Assembly: GCA_964545075.1 (NCBI GenBank)
Contig: CAZJFS010000042.1
Location: forward strand, 1 to 27,932
Length of the DNA stretch: 27,932 nucleotides
Reading direction: 5' to 3'
From: DAOPXV01 sp035352535
GTDB taxonomy: Bacteria > Muiribacteriota > UBA9980
In this document: positions 1 through 6,944 of the stretch, piece by piece
Layout of the letters: each line of letters opens with the position of its first letter
Numbering within the stretch: position 1 is the stretch's first letter
Position numbers and translations under genes: made by a program
Notes under the pieces: model-generated
Told to the model about the DNA's origin: nothing
The model's database searches: none
What the model saw: the letters and a program-made list of their open reading frames with translations, nothing else

Positions 1-346
1 TGATAAAATTGCTTTTCATCGGACCGCGCCATATCACGGGCGAACTGTCGCCGTCGAGCATCATCGCGATACTCGCCGCGTAAAAATTTTTACCCGTCTC
101 TACCGGAACTAAAAATCCATCATGCGTTTGCCCAAACTTCATATTTTCGATATTCAACATTTTGGAAACCGACGGCCCGTGGATGTCGATATCCAGAATT
201 CCGACCTTCATGCCTTCCAGATTTAACGCCCGCGCGACATTGACCGCGACCGTGCTTTTACCGACGCCGCCTTTTCCGCTCATAACCAGCAGCGTGTTTT
301 TGATCTTTTTAAGATTTTTTTCCGTATTTCCTGAAAATGGTTCCAT
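1..346 (-). CDS. mrp: Mrp/NBP35-family P-loop ATPase, iron-sulfur carrier (partial, 3' end beyond window)
   Basis: Seen: the minus strand reads from an ATG at 346 through 115 codons to the window edge. An AGGAAGG ribosome site lies just upstream. The deviant Walker A motif SGKGGVGKS lies near residues 24-32, followed by the LDIDIHGPSVSKML segment and VIWRGPMKSNF, which are hallmarks of Mrp/ApbC/NBP35 proteins. Family: cytoplasmic ATPases that bind and transfer [4Fe-4S] clusters; in Desulfovibrio orp clusters an Mrp homologue is part of the orange-protein gene set. Context: last visible gene of the minus operon, 101 bp after the arginine decarboxylase gene. The C-terminal half, including any CxxC cluster ligands, lies outside the window, so a fused NifX-like domain, as found in some Mrp proteins, cannot be excluded. 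Confidence 0.93.
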   Translation of the reverse strand, partial: MEPFSGNTEKNLKKIKNTLLVMSGKGGVGKSTVAVNVARALNLEGMKVGILDIDIHGPSVSKMLNIENMKFGQTHDGFLVPVETGKNFYAASIAMMLDGDSSPVIWRGPMKSNFI

Positions 347-447
347 TCAATCGCCTTCCTCATAAATAAATTTGTCCCTTATATGTTCAATTTTCATGAT
401 ATTCTCGAACTGATTTCCTCCGGAAACATAAAAGATCGAATATTCAA

Positions 448-999
448 CTATTTTAATATTAGCACGGCGGCCGCGACGACAGTCGTCCACAGCCCTTTTT
501 TATCGGCGACCGCCGATTGCGTTATGTTTCTCGTGCTGACCTTTATATTGGTCATCTTCCACGCCTCGGATTTTTCATCATACTTAACGTCGCTGTCCAT
601 ATTGAATCCGTAGGTCGAAGCCAGCATGGAAGCAGCCAGATCCTCGGCGTAATCGCCCGTAAAGGTTTCGGTCGCGCCGAAACAATGATGTTCCGACAGA
701 TAGCCGTAACGTTTTTTATCGTTGGGCTGAGCCAGCCCGATTGACGAGGCTATGAGCCTGTTAGGCTCATTCGTAGATATATCCGCGAGAACGACGAATG
801 TTATCTGTCCGGGTTCGATAAGTTTCAGCCCCTGTTTGGCCGGAATTATCTTCGCGCCCGGAGGCAGGATCGAAGAAACTCGGACAAGATTAAATGAAGC
901 GATACCGGCGTCCCTTAAAGCCATTTCAAAAGATTGAAGTTTTTCCTTCGACCGCCCCACGCCTTTTGTGAAAAATACCTGTTTTGGCACAAAATTCAT
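448..999 (-). CDS. Pyruvoyl-dependent arginine decarboxylase (PvlArgDC)
   Basis: Seen: 183 codons with ATG at 999 and GAGGAAG six bases upstream. The segment NLVRVSSILPPGAKI (about residues 37-51) matches the self-cleavage site of the family. Cleavage between the two serines S42 and S43 would turn the second into the N-terminal pyruvoyl cofactor. Length is close to the 160-195 residues usual for this family, and the SSIGLAQP and GYLSEHH blocks fit it. Known: these enzymes decarboxylate arginine to agmatine, for polyamine synthesis or acid resistance. Context: it sits inside the orp-like operon between a MinD-ferredoxin gene and mrp, with no agmatinase or agmatine deiminase in the window. Why it belongs there is unknown. 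Substrate is inferred from the family only. Confidence 0.92.
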   Translation of the reverse strand: MNFVPKQVFFTKGVGRSKEKLQSFEMALRDAGIASFNLVRVSSILPPGAKIIPAKQGLKLIEPGQITFVVLADISTNEPNRLIASSIGLAQPNDKKRYGYLSEHHCFGATETFTGDYAEDLAASMLASTYGFNMDSDVKYDEKSEAWKMTNIKVSTRNITQSAVADKKGLWTTVVAAAVLILK

Positions 1000-1077
1000 A
1001 CTGATCTTCCTCTTTTTTTACTTTTTGATAAACCGGTGTTCATTGTTTTATTTTCCCTGTTAACGCCGGGATACGGT

Positions 1078-1968
1078 TTATTTTTCATTCATGACCTTTT
1101 TTATATTCGCCCACGATTGTTTAATCACTTCGGAAAGATTTGAATTCGGAGTATATTCAATAACCGTCATACACTTTTTAAGCGCCTCGACAAAAATTTT
1201 GTTGAAAGGAACTTTTCCGATAACGGGGATTTTATTGTCCAGCGCGAATTTTTCTATTTCAGCCGTCATCGAAAGATTGATATCGTATTTATTTATAAGC
1301 ATCATCACTGACACCTTAAAATGCCGACAAAGCTCTATCGCGCGCTTCGCGTCATGCATCCCGGAAACCGTCGGCTCGATAACGACGATGGCGTAGTCGG
1401 TTCCGGTTAACGTCGCTATAACCGGGCACCCGGTTCCGGGCGGGCCGTCTAGGAATATATAATCGTTGTTTTCGGATTTCGCTATATCGGACGCCTGCTT
1501 TCTGATTTCCGACACGAGTTTTCCCGACGAACCCTCGCCGGCTTTAAGTTTCGCGTGGGTCATAACGCCGAATCTTGTGTTCGATATGAAAATTTCACCG
1601 GCCTGTTTGGTTTCAAGTTTTATCGCGTTGGCCCGGCAGATCGTCACGCACGCGCCGCAGCCCTCGCATAAAAGCGGATTTATCTTGACTTTTTCATCCT
1701 CGTCGTCGCGGGCTATCGCGCCGAAAACGCAGATCGGAACGCATTTGCCGCACTTGATACATCTCCGTTCGTCTAAAACCGCGTCGTATCCGGCCATAAA
1801 AGCCCGCGGCAGTTTTCTTTGCGTGATGGGGTTTATTATCAGGTGAAGATTCGCCGCGTCGACGTCGCAATCGACCATGACCGCGTTTTTAGCCAGAGCT
1901 ATAAAAGCCGACGCAATCGATGTTTTTCCGGTCCCGCCCTTACCCGAGATCAAAGCTATCTGTTTCAT
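1078..1968 (-). CDS. MinD/ParA-type P-loop ATPase with inserted 2x[4Fe-4S] ferredoxin domain (orp-type, copy A)
   Basis: Seen: 296 residues. Walker A SGKGGTGKT is at 8-16 and the second lysine/aspartate region DCDVDAAN at 33-40. Two CxxCxxCxxxC motifs follow (C70/C73/C76/C80 and C101/C104/C107/C111), then DGPPGTGCP near 174. The ferredoxin block is inserted between the P-loop and the switch region, the layout of the paired MinD-like ATPases of Desulfovibrio orp clusters. Its ATG overlaps the stop of the preceding paralogue as ATGA, so the two are probably translationally coupled and made in similar amounts. Family knowledge: such proteins form the orange-protein complex with NifX-fold partners; the biochemical role is not settled, with cluster handling and cell-division effects having been proposed. 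Confidence 0.9.
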   Translation of the reverse strand: MKQIALISGKGGTGKTSIASAFIALAKNAVMVDCDVDAANLHLIINPITQRKLPRAFMAGYDAVLDERRCIKCGKCVPICVFGAIARDDEDEKVKINPLLCEGCGACVTICRANAIKLETKQAGEIFISNTRFGVMTHAKLKAGEGSSGKLVSEIRKQASDIAKSENNDYIFLDGPPGTGCPVIATLTGTDYAIVVIEPTVSGMHDAKRAIELCRHFKVSVMMLINKYDINLSMTAEIEKFALDNKIPVIGKVPFNKIFVEALKKCMTVIEYTPNSNLSEVIKQSWANIKKVMNEK

Positions 1969-2870
1969 TTAACCGCCTCGCCAATCGCCTTTTTTAAAAT
2001 ATTTGAAAATATATCGCGCGTTTCCGGCATTTCATCGAGGATGAAACCGCCGTGGGAGTATATCTCCGCGATCTTCAAATTAAAAGGCACGATTCCAATG
2101 ATATCTATATTTTCAATTTCACAGTATGATTTAATTCCGCCGAAATCGCCGTCGAATTTATTGATGACCACGCCGAAACGGACCTTGAGCTGGCGGAGCG
2201 TTTCGATCGCTAGTTTCAGATCGCTCAATCCGAAGGGCGTCGGTTCGGCAACGAGCACGGCATAATCCGCGCCATATACGGCGGCGACGACGGGACAGCT
2301 GGTTCCGGGAGGCGCGTCGATTATCGTCAAGCCTTCTTTATTAAAGCGTTTTTTTATGTCTTTTATCAAAGGCGGGCTTTTCGACTCGCTTACGTTTAAT
2401 ATACCGTCAGTTAAGTTTATGGCGTCTATCTTTTTACGTCTTATGTCGCCGGTATATTTTTTCGAAACGCCGATCGCGCCAGTGGGACAGACTTTGAAGC
2501 AAGCTTCGCAAGAGTGGCAGAGTTCCGGGAAAAAAAGCGGATTGCCGAGCATTATGGTTATCGCGTTGAATTTACATACCGCTTTGCACTTTCCGCAGCC
2601 GTTACAAAGCGATCCGTTAAATTCAGGTATCGCGACATGAAATTTTTCGATATCGTCAAAGAAATCGTCGCCGGCGCCATAACCCCGGTTTTTATATCTT
2701 TCACAATTTTTAAAAAACAGATGCGCGTTGGGCGCCTCGACGTCGCAGTCGATAAAGGAAAGCCCGCCTTCGAAGGTAAGGGCCATATTCAAAGCCACGG
2801 TCGTTTTTCCGGTGCCGCCCTTTCCGGATGCCACCACTATTTTTAAAGGCTCGCCGGTTGTTTCAGCCAT
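1965..2870 (-). CDS. MinD/ParA-type P-loop ATPase with inserted 2x[4Fe-4S] ferredoxin domain (orp-type, copy B)
   Basis: Seen: 301 residues from the ATG at 2870. This start was chosen over an in-frame ATG at 2900 because GGAGGGAG stands seven bases before 2870 and the shorter protein begins right before the first beta strand (KIVVASGKGGTGKT). Cys motifs are C89/C92/C95/C99 and C118/C121/C124/C128, with DCDVEAPN before them and DAPPGTSCP after. It is a paralogue of the next gene downstream, with the same domain order, and the pair overlaps by four bases. The spacing from the upstream NifX-fold gene (about 150 bp) is the largest inside this operon. Role as for its partner: probable subunit of an orange-protein-like iron-sulfur complex. 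Confidence 0.9.
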   Translation of the reverse strand: MAETTGEPLKIVVASGKGGTGKTTVALNMALTFEGGLSFIDCDVEAPNAHLFFKNCERYKNRGYGAGDDFFDDIEKFHVAIPEFNGSLCNGCGKCKAVCKFNAITIMLGNPLFFPELCHSCEACFKVCPTGAIGVSKKYTGDIRRKKIDAINLTDGILNVSESKSPPLIKDIKKRFNKEGLTIIDAPPGTSCPVVAAVYGADYAVLVAEPTPFGLSDLKLAIETLRQLKVRFGVVINKFDGDFGGIKSYCEIENIDIIGIVPFNLKIAEIYSHGGFILDEMPETRDIFSNILKKAIGEAVK

Positions 2871-3021
2871 TAGATTTCTCCCTCCGGGTTCATTTGTCAT
2901 TAATATTTTTGAAAAATGTTATAACGTTTCGTTCGTGTTTGGTATGGTTGATTTTTTAGTGAAGTAATTTCACCCGCACAAAATGATAAGGAACCGTTTC
3001 AGATGCTATTGTTACCAAAAA

Positions 3022-3351
3022 TTATATCACGGCGTTTTCGCTCTTATACTTTTCGATAACGCCCCTGCATGTGCCGCTTACGTTTTCAATGAATTTGATA
3101 TTCGCGGCTTTAAGCGCCTGATCGGCTTTAGGACCGACGCGGCCAGTAAGGACAACCGAAACGCCTTTTTCGGCGACCATGCTCGCCGTTTGAATTCCGG
3201 CGCCCTGAGCCAGATTTAAATTGGTCTCATTATCAAGAGCCTCGCATTCACCGTTTTGAATATCATACACAAGAATGTAACGGGCCCTGCCGAACCTTTC
3301 GTCGATGGGGCTGTCGATAGAAGCCCCGGTTGAAGTTATAGCTATTTTCAT
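3022..3351 (-). CDS. NifX/NifB-type 'dinitrogenase iron-molybdenum cofactor' fold protein (orange-protein family)
   Basis: Seen: 109 residues beginning MKIAITSTGASIDSPIDERFGRA, the usual start of this small RNase H-like fold (strand, then the SPIDERFGRAxY loop). Then come GIQTASMVAEKGVSVVLTGRVGPKA and a C-terminal helix. Only one cysteine is visible (GTCRG). Family: NifX, NafY and the orange protein ORP bind molybdenum- or iron-containing sulfide clusters; the gene does not imply nitrogen fixation, and no nif gene is present. Its ATG overlaps the stop of the thioesterase gene (ATGA at 3348-3351), so they are coupled. Second gene of the minus orp-like operon. Likely subunit of the orp complex. 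Confidence 0.88.
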   Translation of the reverse strand: MKIAITSTGASIDSPIDERFGRARYILVYDIQNGECEALDNETNLNLAQGAGIQTASMVAEKGVSVVLTGRVGPKADQALKAANIKFIENVSGTCRGVIEKYKSENAVI

Positions 3352-3758
3352 TTCGCCTCCAGTATATTTTTAACTGAAAATAATCCCGCCGCCGTAGCGA
3401 CGATCTTTTTATCTTCATTAATTATTTTCCCGATTAATTTCATAAACCCGTAATGATGGCTTTCATGACGGCATATAACGTACAGCGTTTCTCCGACCTT
3501 TGCCGGTCGTTTGAACCTCACGTCAAGCCTCGCGGTCAGAGCATGCTTATTAGATGAAACAAACGCCGCGTGCGTCATTACCGAATCGAGTATAGAGCAT
3601 ATCAAACCGCCATGCACTATACCTGGATGGCCTTCGTGAAATTTTTCAGCTTTGAAAAAAGCTTCGGCGTAACCATCCGCATTGATCTTAACATCAAGGC
3701 CGAGCCCTGACTTGTTTCCGGCTCCGCACGCCCAGCAGTTGTAATGTTTGTTTTTCAT
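3348..3758 (-). CDS. PaaI/YiiD-type hotdog-fold thioesterase
   Basis: Seen: 136 residues with the N-terminal NCWACGAGN motif typical of small acyl-CoA thioesterases of the 4HBT/PaaI group. The active-site helix signature HPGIVHGGLICSILDSVM follows near residues 44-61, then RLDVRFKRPAKVGETL. Known: such enzymes hydrolyse acyl- or aryl-CoA thioesters as homotetramers; the substrate cannot be predicted here. Context: first gene of the minus operon, preceded by a sigma54-type promoter (about 3871-3887) and overlapping the NifX-fold gene by four bases. A thioesterase as lead gene of an orp-type operon is unexpected. The ribosome site is weak (AAGGATGAG about 14 bases upstream), so the exact start is moderately sure. 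Confidence 0.85.
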   Translation of the reverse strand: MKNKHYNCWACGAGNKSGLGLDVKINADGYAEAFFKAEKFHEGHPGIVHGGLICSILDSVMTHAAFVSSNKHALTARLDVRFKRPAKVGETLYVICRHESHHYGFMKLIGKIINEDKKIVATAAGLFSVKNILEAK

Positions 3759-3870
3759 GATGATATTACTAACTCATCCTTAATAAAACTTTGCGATCTT
3801 GATTTTATGTTCCGCCTTAATTTTATGTTTTACATTTTTAAATTCAATTTGCGGCTTCCATAAATTTCAA

Positions 3871-3887
3871 AGCAATTATCATTCCAA
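3871..3887 (-). promoter_or_regulatory. Sigma54-type promoter of the minus orp-like operon
   Basis: On the minus strand the sequence TTGGAATGATAATTGCTT has GG and GC exactly 10 bases apart, as the -24/-12 elements of sigma54 promoters require. It deviates from consensus at one core base (TGGAA for TGGCA). It lies about 115 bp upstream of the thioesterase start, giving a leader of roughly 100 nt. It pairs with the enhancer-like palindromes 130-230 bp further upstream. Confidence 0.6.
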
Positions 3888-4015
3888 GATTTAAAAAGTC
3901 TTTTTTATAAAGGATTTATAGTAATTCAAAGTTAACGGACATTAAAACAGCCGGAACGAAAAATGGTAAAAAGCTCATAAATAAGCGGCACAAAGGCAAT
4001 ACCCTGAAAACTTTC

Positions 4016-4031
4016 ATTGCAATATTGCAAT
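4016..4031. promoter_or_regulatory. Palindromic operator/enhancer ATTGCAATATTGCAAT, copy 1
   Basis: A perfect 16-bp palindrome. An identical copy starts 73 bp away, close to seven helical turns, so dimers bound there could face the same side. Placed between two divergent sigma54-type promoters, it is the probable upstream activating sequence for the PAS-type sigma54 regulator encoded at 5537-6901, because a third copy lies next to that gene. Confidence 0.72.
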
Positions 4032-4088
4032 TTTCCGTGTTATTCAAACCGTTAACAAGGAAACCACGATATCAAAGAATATATTTGA

Positions 4089-4104
4089 ATTGCAATATTG
4101 CAAT
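4089..4104. promoter_or_regulatory. Palindromic operator/enhancer ATTGCAATATTGCAAT, copy 2
   Basis: Identical to copy 1. It lies about 240 bp upstream of the plus-strand sigma54-type promoter and about 210 bp from the minus-strand one, within the normal working range of enhancer-binding proteins. Confidence 0.72.
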
Positions 4105-4334
4105 CAAAACAACAATAACGCCATGAAAAAAGAACTAGAGGGCATTAAATTAAAGACAGATGCGCCAGACGAAAATTTAAAAGGAATTAATTTAAGAAGA
4201 CCTTTTCGCGGTCCCAAAAAGCCTTTAAAATATTGCAGTTTTCTTGAACGGCAAAAAAACCGCCGCATTAGGAAATCTTGATTTGAACATGTAAAAAGCG
4301 CATCAATAAGTAAAGCCGAAACAAAAGAAACACA

Positions 4335-4352
4335 TTGGCATTAAACTTGCTT
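4335..4352 (+). promoter_or_regulatory. Sigma54-type promoter of the plus-strand NifX-fold gene
   Basis: TTGGCATTAAACTTGCTT has the -24 GG (4337-4338) and -12 GC (4349-4350) separated by exactly 10 bases and matches the TGGCAY-N5-TTGCW consensus. Expected start of transcription is near 4362, about 70 nt before the ATG at 4431. Confidence 0.75.
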
Positions 4353-4430
4353 TATTATTATTGAATTTCAAAACAAGTATAAAAGCACAGCCGGAAAGGC
4401 TGAATAATTATTGAAAAGGGTTGATCTATT

Positions 4431-4811
4431 ATGAGTAAAGATATCAGAATCGCCGTTCCATCCAATGAAAAAGGCGGCCTCGAAGCCGAACGTTCCGGTC
4501 ATTTCGGGCGCTGCGACTGTTTCACCGTCCTTATATTTGACGAAAACAAAAAATTCAAAAGCGTAGAAATAGTCGAAAATCCTCCGCATGTCGAAGGCGG
4601 CTGCCTCACGCCGGTCAACCTGCTCGCGTCGAAAAAAGTCAACGCCATAGTCGTCGGCGGCATTGGCGGAAGGCCGCTCGCCGGGTTCCAGAGCGTCGGA
4701 ATAGAAGTTCTGGTTTCCGACGGCACCCACGTCAAGGACGTCAAGGAATGCTATGAGAACGGAAAGGTTTCAGCGATCTCAGCCGACCATGTCTGCGGCG
4801 GACACCACTAA
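4431..4811 (+). CDS. NifX-fold 'dinitrogenase iron-molybdenum cofactor' protein, Cys/His-rich (orange-protein family)
   Basis: Seen: 126 residues with the family start IRIAVPSNEKGGLEAERSGH, then FGRCDCF, a GGC loop at mid-protein, the NAIVVGGIGGRPLAGFQ block and a C-terminal tail ending VCGGHH. The RCDC pair and the CGGHH tail offer more metal ligands than the other two NifX-fold proteins in this window. Known: members bind Mo/Fe/Cu sulfide clusters; the Desulfovibrio gigas orange protein holds a Mo-Cu sulfide cluster. Context: it is transcribed away from the minus orp-like operon from its own sigma54-type promoter, and no other gene follows on this strand before a convergent gene. Which NifX-fold gene here is the true ORP counterpart cannot be told by eye. 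Confidence 0.9.
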   Translation: MSKDIRIAVPSNEKGGLEAERSGHFGRCDCFTVLIFDENKKFKSVEIVENPPHVEGGCLTPVNLLASKKVNAIVVGGIGGRPLAGFQSVGIEVLVSDGTHVKDVKECYENGKVSAISADHVCGGHH

Positions 4812-4868
4812 AATAAACGCCGGCTTATTCCCGGATTAATCCATTAATGCTATAATATGCGTATATTC

Positions 4869-4908
4869 GAATAATATCTGAAATGCAGACGCGTGGCGGA
4901 TATTATTT
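4869..4908. terminator. AT-rich inverted repeat between convergent genes
   Basis: AATAATATC (4870-4878) and GATATTATT (4899-4907) form a perfect 9-bp stem around a 20-nt loop in the gap between the converging genes 4431-4811 and 5030-5443. No good T-run follows on either strand, so it would be a weak bidirectional terminator at best. Confidence 0.35.
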
Positions 4909-5029
4909 GGATATATCGCTTTTTATCCAATGCTTGCCGCAATAACATTACCGTTTTTTCCGCGCGCTTTTCTTTTCAAGCGGCATGAATCGCCGTAATT
5001 CCTTTATTGCTTCATAAATGTTATAAGCA

Positions 5030-5443
5030 TTAGATTTTCCGAATAATGTCTTCTATCTGCGCAACATTTAATCTTAAATGGTTTTGAAGGTATCCGGCGA
5101 TAGTTTCGTGATCCGTTATGTCCAACTCCGCTCCTGAATTTTTAATAATATTTTCGAGTTTGTATCCGACGCCGCGGCAGACTATGATATTCACGCCTTC
5201 AAACAAAGCTTTTTTATCGCACCAGAGCGTGCCGCCGGAAACTTCGATATGCCCGCCGCGAAACCTTTTGCAAAAGCCTTTTTCGGAAGGCGAGGCGAAA
5301 GCCGCAGCAGTGTCGCATAACGATATTTTTTCCGCGTTGAAAAGCATCCCGGCGTCGTCAATCGCGGCCACAAGAAAGTAGCGGCTTTTGCCGGGATGAA
5401 AAGAAATAGTTTTGAGGTCGTCGGAAAAAAATCCTATATTCAT
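5030..5443 (-). CDS. Divergent NifX-fold protein
   Basis: Seen: 137 residues. The start MNIGFFSDDLKTISFHPGKS followed by RYFLVAAID, and later GVNIIVCRGVGYKLENIIKNSGAEL plus DITDHETI, line up with the strand-loop-strand order of NifX-type proteins, but the sequence is well away from its two relatives here. Cysteines sit at DTAAAF-adjacent C43, KGFCKR, LWCDKK and IVCRG. Context: 93 bp downstream of the sigma54 regulator gene on the same strand, so probably in the same transcript. A poor sigma54-like match lies just before it (5460-5473). No ribosome site is evident. Function inferred as accessory to the orp-like complex or metallocluster handling; fold assignment fairly sure, role not. Confidence 0.7.
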   Translation of the reverse strand: MNIGFFSDDLKTISFHPGKSRYFLVAAIDDAGMLFNAEKISLCDTAAAFASPSEKGFCKRFRGGHIEVSGGTLWCDKKALFEGVNIIVCRGVGYKLENIIKNSGAELDITDHETIAGYLQNHLRLNVAQIEDIIRKI

Positions 5444-5458
5444 AGCAGGTTATTTTAA

Positions 5459-5475
5459 AGCAAAAATTATGCCGT
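5459..5475 (-). promoter_or_regulatory. Possible sigma54-type promoter before the divergent NifX-fold gene
   Basis: On the minus strand CGGCATAATTTTTGCTTT has GG and GC 10 bases apart. The predicted start would leave only about six leader bases before the ATG at 5443, which argues against it unless the message is almost leaderless. Confidence 0.25.
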
Positions 5476-5536
5476 AAGGTTCATATTTACTCACGTCCAA
5501 GAAAACTTTCAAGGCGCAAACATTTAACGATGGCGT

Positions 5537-6901
5537 TTAGAGCATTTTGTGTTTTTTCATCTTACGCCAGAGCGTCGCCTTGTCGATCTTAAGGTGGTTG
5601 GAAATTTTTCCCCTGTCGCCGTAGTATTTTTCTATCGCGTTCTCGATGATCTTTTTCTCGACGCCATCAAGACGTTTTTGAAGCGGCCCCGAATAAATGT
5701 CAGAATCGCTTTCACCGTCAGGCGATACTCTTTTTTTCGCCGCCGCTCGATATTCTTCTGGCAAAAGAGCAGCGGTGAGCTTCGATGTTTTGCAGAAAAC
5801 AAAAGCGTTCTCGATCATATTTTGAAGTTCCCGGACGTTTCCAGGAAATTCATATAAGGCGAAAAGTTTTAGAAGATCATCGGAAAAACCGGTTATTTTT
5901 TTTGAATATCTAATGTTGAGATTTTCCCTGAAGCTTTCGGCGAGAGCCATTACATCCTCGCGCCTGTCCTTCAGAGGCGGAATTTTGATGCTGACTACCC
6001 GCAATCTATAATAAAGGTCTTCGCGGAATTTTTGCGCGCGGCACATCTTCGATACGTCGCTATTCGTAGCGGCGATAATACGCACATCCGCGTTAAGCGT
6101 TTTTGAAGAGCCGAGCGGTTCATATGTTTTAGATTCGATGACATGTAAGAGCTTGACCTGAAGGTTCACGGGCATTTCAGCGATCTCGTCGAGAAATATG
6201 CTTCCTCCCTCGGCGGCCGCGAAACGTCCTTTTCTGTCGGAAACGGCTCCCGTGAAAGCACCTTTTGAATAACCGAAAAGTTCGGACTCAAGAAGCTGAT
6301 CGGGAAGCGCGCCGCAATTGACGCTTACGAAAGGCTTGTTTTTTCTGGCCGAGATATTATGGATCGCTCTTGCTACAAGCGTTTTTCCCGTCCCCGAAGG
6401 GCCTTCGATCAGAACGTTGCAATCGCTTTCGGCGATGTCGGGAAGTATATCGAAAAGAGTCATCATAAAAGGGCTTTTACCGACGATGTCGAAATGAGAA
6501 TATTTTCCCGACAATTCTTTCTTTAAATTCTCGACCTCGGAAACGTTTTTAAATATTTCAATGCCGCCGACTATCTTTTTATCCATGTTATACAAAGGAC
6601 CGGCGGTGATTTTTACGGGAACGCTCATGCCCTTCGAATTTTTAATCGTGACGCTTATGTCGGAAAGGCGCCTTCCTTCGCTCATGGCCTTTTTCAAAGG
6701 GCATGCCGCCGCGCAAAGTTCGGTATGAAAAACTTTCGAGCAAAATCGCCCTATCGCGGCGCGTGATTTCACGCCGGTTATTATTTCAGCCTGCCTGTTA
6801 AAGGACGTTATTCTGAAATCATTCCCAACGGTGAATACGCCGTCGTCAAGATAATCTAAAGCCTGATTTATATTATCGGCATTGTTTTTAGGCATGGCCA
6901 T
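5537..6901 (-). CDS. Sigma54-dependent transcriptional activator, PAS-AAA+-Fis (orp-type regulator)
   Basis: Seen: 454 residues. PAS domain is at about 12-125. The AAA+ domain has GPSGTGKT near 169, the sigma54-contact loop GAFTGA (GYSKGAFTGAVSDRKGRF), the Walker B segment GGSIFLDEIAEM and the arginine-finger region FREDLYYRLRVVSI. A Fis-type helix-turn-helix ends the protein (ISNHLKIDKATLWRKMKK). It has no receiver domain, so a PAS-bound signal is expected. The PAS carries a cysteine cluster, FCSKVFHTELCAAACPL, found in similar regulators and able to hold a metal or redox signal. Context: next to the orp-like genes, as DVU2106 is in Desulfovibrio, where it controls the orp operons with sigma54. 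A palindrome identical to those in the orp control region lies 23 bp before its start. No clear ribosome site; ATG at 6895 is an alternative start. Confidence 0.92.
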   Translation of the reverse strand: MAMPKNNADNINQALDYLDDGVFTVGNDFRITSFNRQAEIITGVKSRAAIGRFCSKVFHTELCAAACPLKKAMSEGRRLSDISVTIKNSKGMSVPVKITAGPLYNMDKKIVGGIEIFKNVSEVENLKKELSGKYSHFDIVGKSPFMMTLFDILPDIAESDCNVLIEGPSGTGKTLVARAIHNISARKNKPFVSVNCGALPDQLLESELFGYSKGAFTGAVSDRKGRFAAAEGGSIFLDEIAEMPVNLQVKLLHVIESKTYEPLGSSKTLNADVRIIAATNSDVSKMCRAQKFREDLYYRLRVVSIKIPPLKDRREDVMALAESFRENLNIRYSKKITGFSDDLLKLFALYEFPGNVRELQNMIENAFVFCKTSKLTAALLPEEYRAAAKKRVSPDGESDSDIYSGPLQKRLDGVEKKIIENAIEKYYGDRGKISNHLKIDKATLWRKMKKHKML

Positions 6902-6923
6902 AATATAACATAAACATCATTAA

Positions 6924-6939
6924 ATTGCAATATTGCAAT
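6924..6939. promoter_or_regulatory. Palindromic operator ATTGCAATATTGCAAT, copy 3 (autoregulatory site)
   Basis: Identical to the two copies at 4016 and 4089. It fills most of the 43-bp gap between the response-regulator stop (6945) and the sigma54-regulator start (6901). This position, with no sigma54 promoter visible nearby, suits repression or a transcription roadblock rather than activation. Confidence 0.68.
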
Positions 6940-6944
6940 CAAGA

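Larger units (their letters stand above)
3759..4430. promoter_or_regulatory. Divergent regulatory region between the two orp-like units
   Basis: A 672-bp AT-rich stretch without a convincing gene. It holds a minus-strand sigma54-type promoter near 3879, two identical palindromes at 4016-4031 and 4089-4104, and a plus-strand sigma54-type promoter near 4343. This is the layout expected for shared enhancer sites acting on two divergent sigma54 promoters. One short open frame (4123-4281 from its ATG) lies here but has no ribosome site and an A-rich composition; I do not count it as a gene. Confidence 0.75.

Noticed and set aside
1078..2870. Chromosome partition or Min cell-division genes, suggested by MinD/ParA similarity
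   Set aside because: Both proteins carry inserted double-cluster ferredoxin domains, and neither minC/minE nor parB is adjacent.
4123..4281. Short plus-strand open frame (52 codons from ATG, 63 from a TTG) in the divergent orp control region
   Set aside because: The longer version starts within the palindromic operator, neither start has a ribosome site, composition is A-rich and it sits between enhancer and promoter elements.
3022..5443. Nitrogen fixation genes, suggested by NifX-type similarity
   Set aside because: No nifH, nifD, nifK, nifE or nifB is present; the fold is common in non-diazotrophic anaerobes and fits the orange-protein context.
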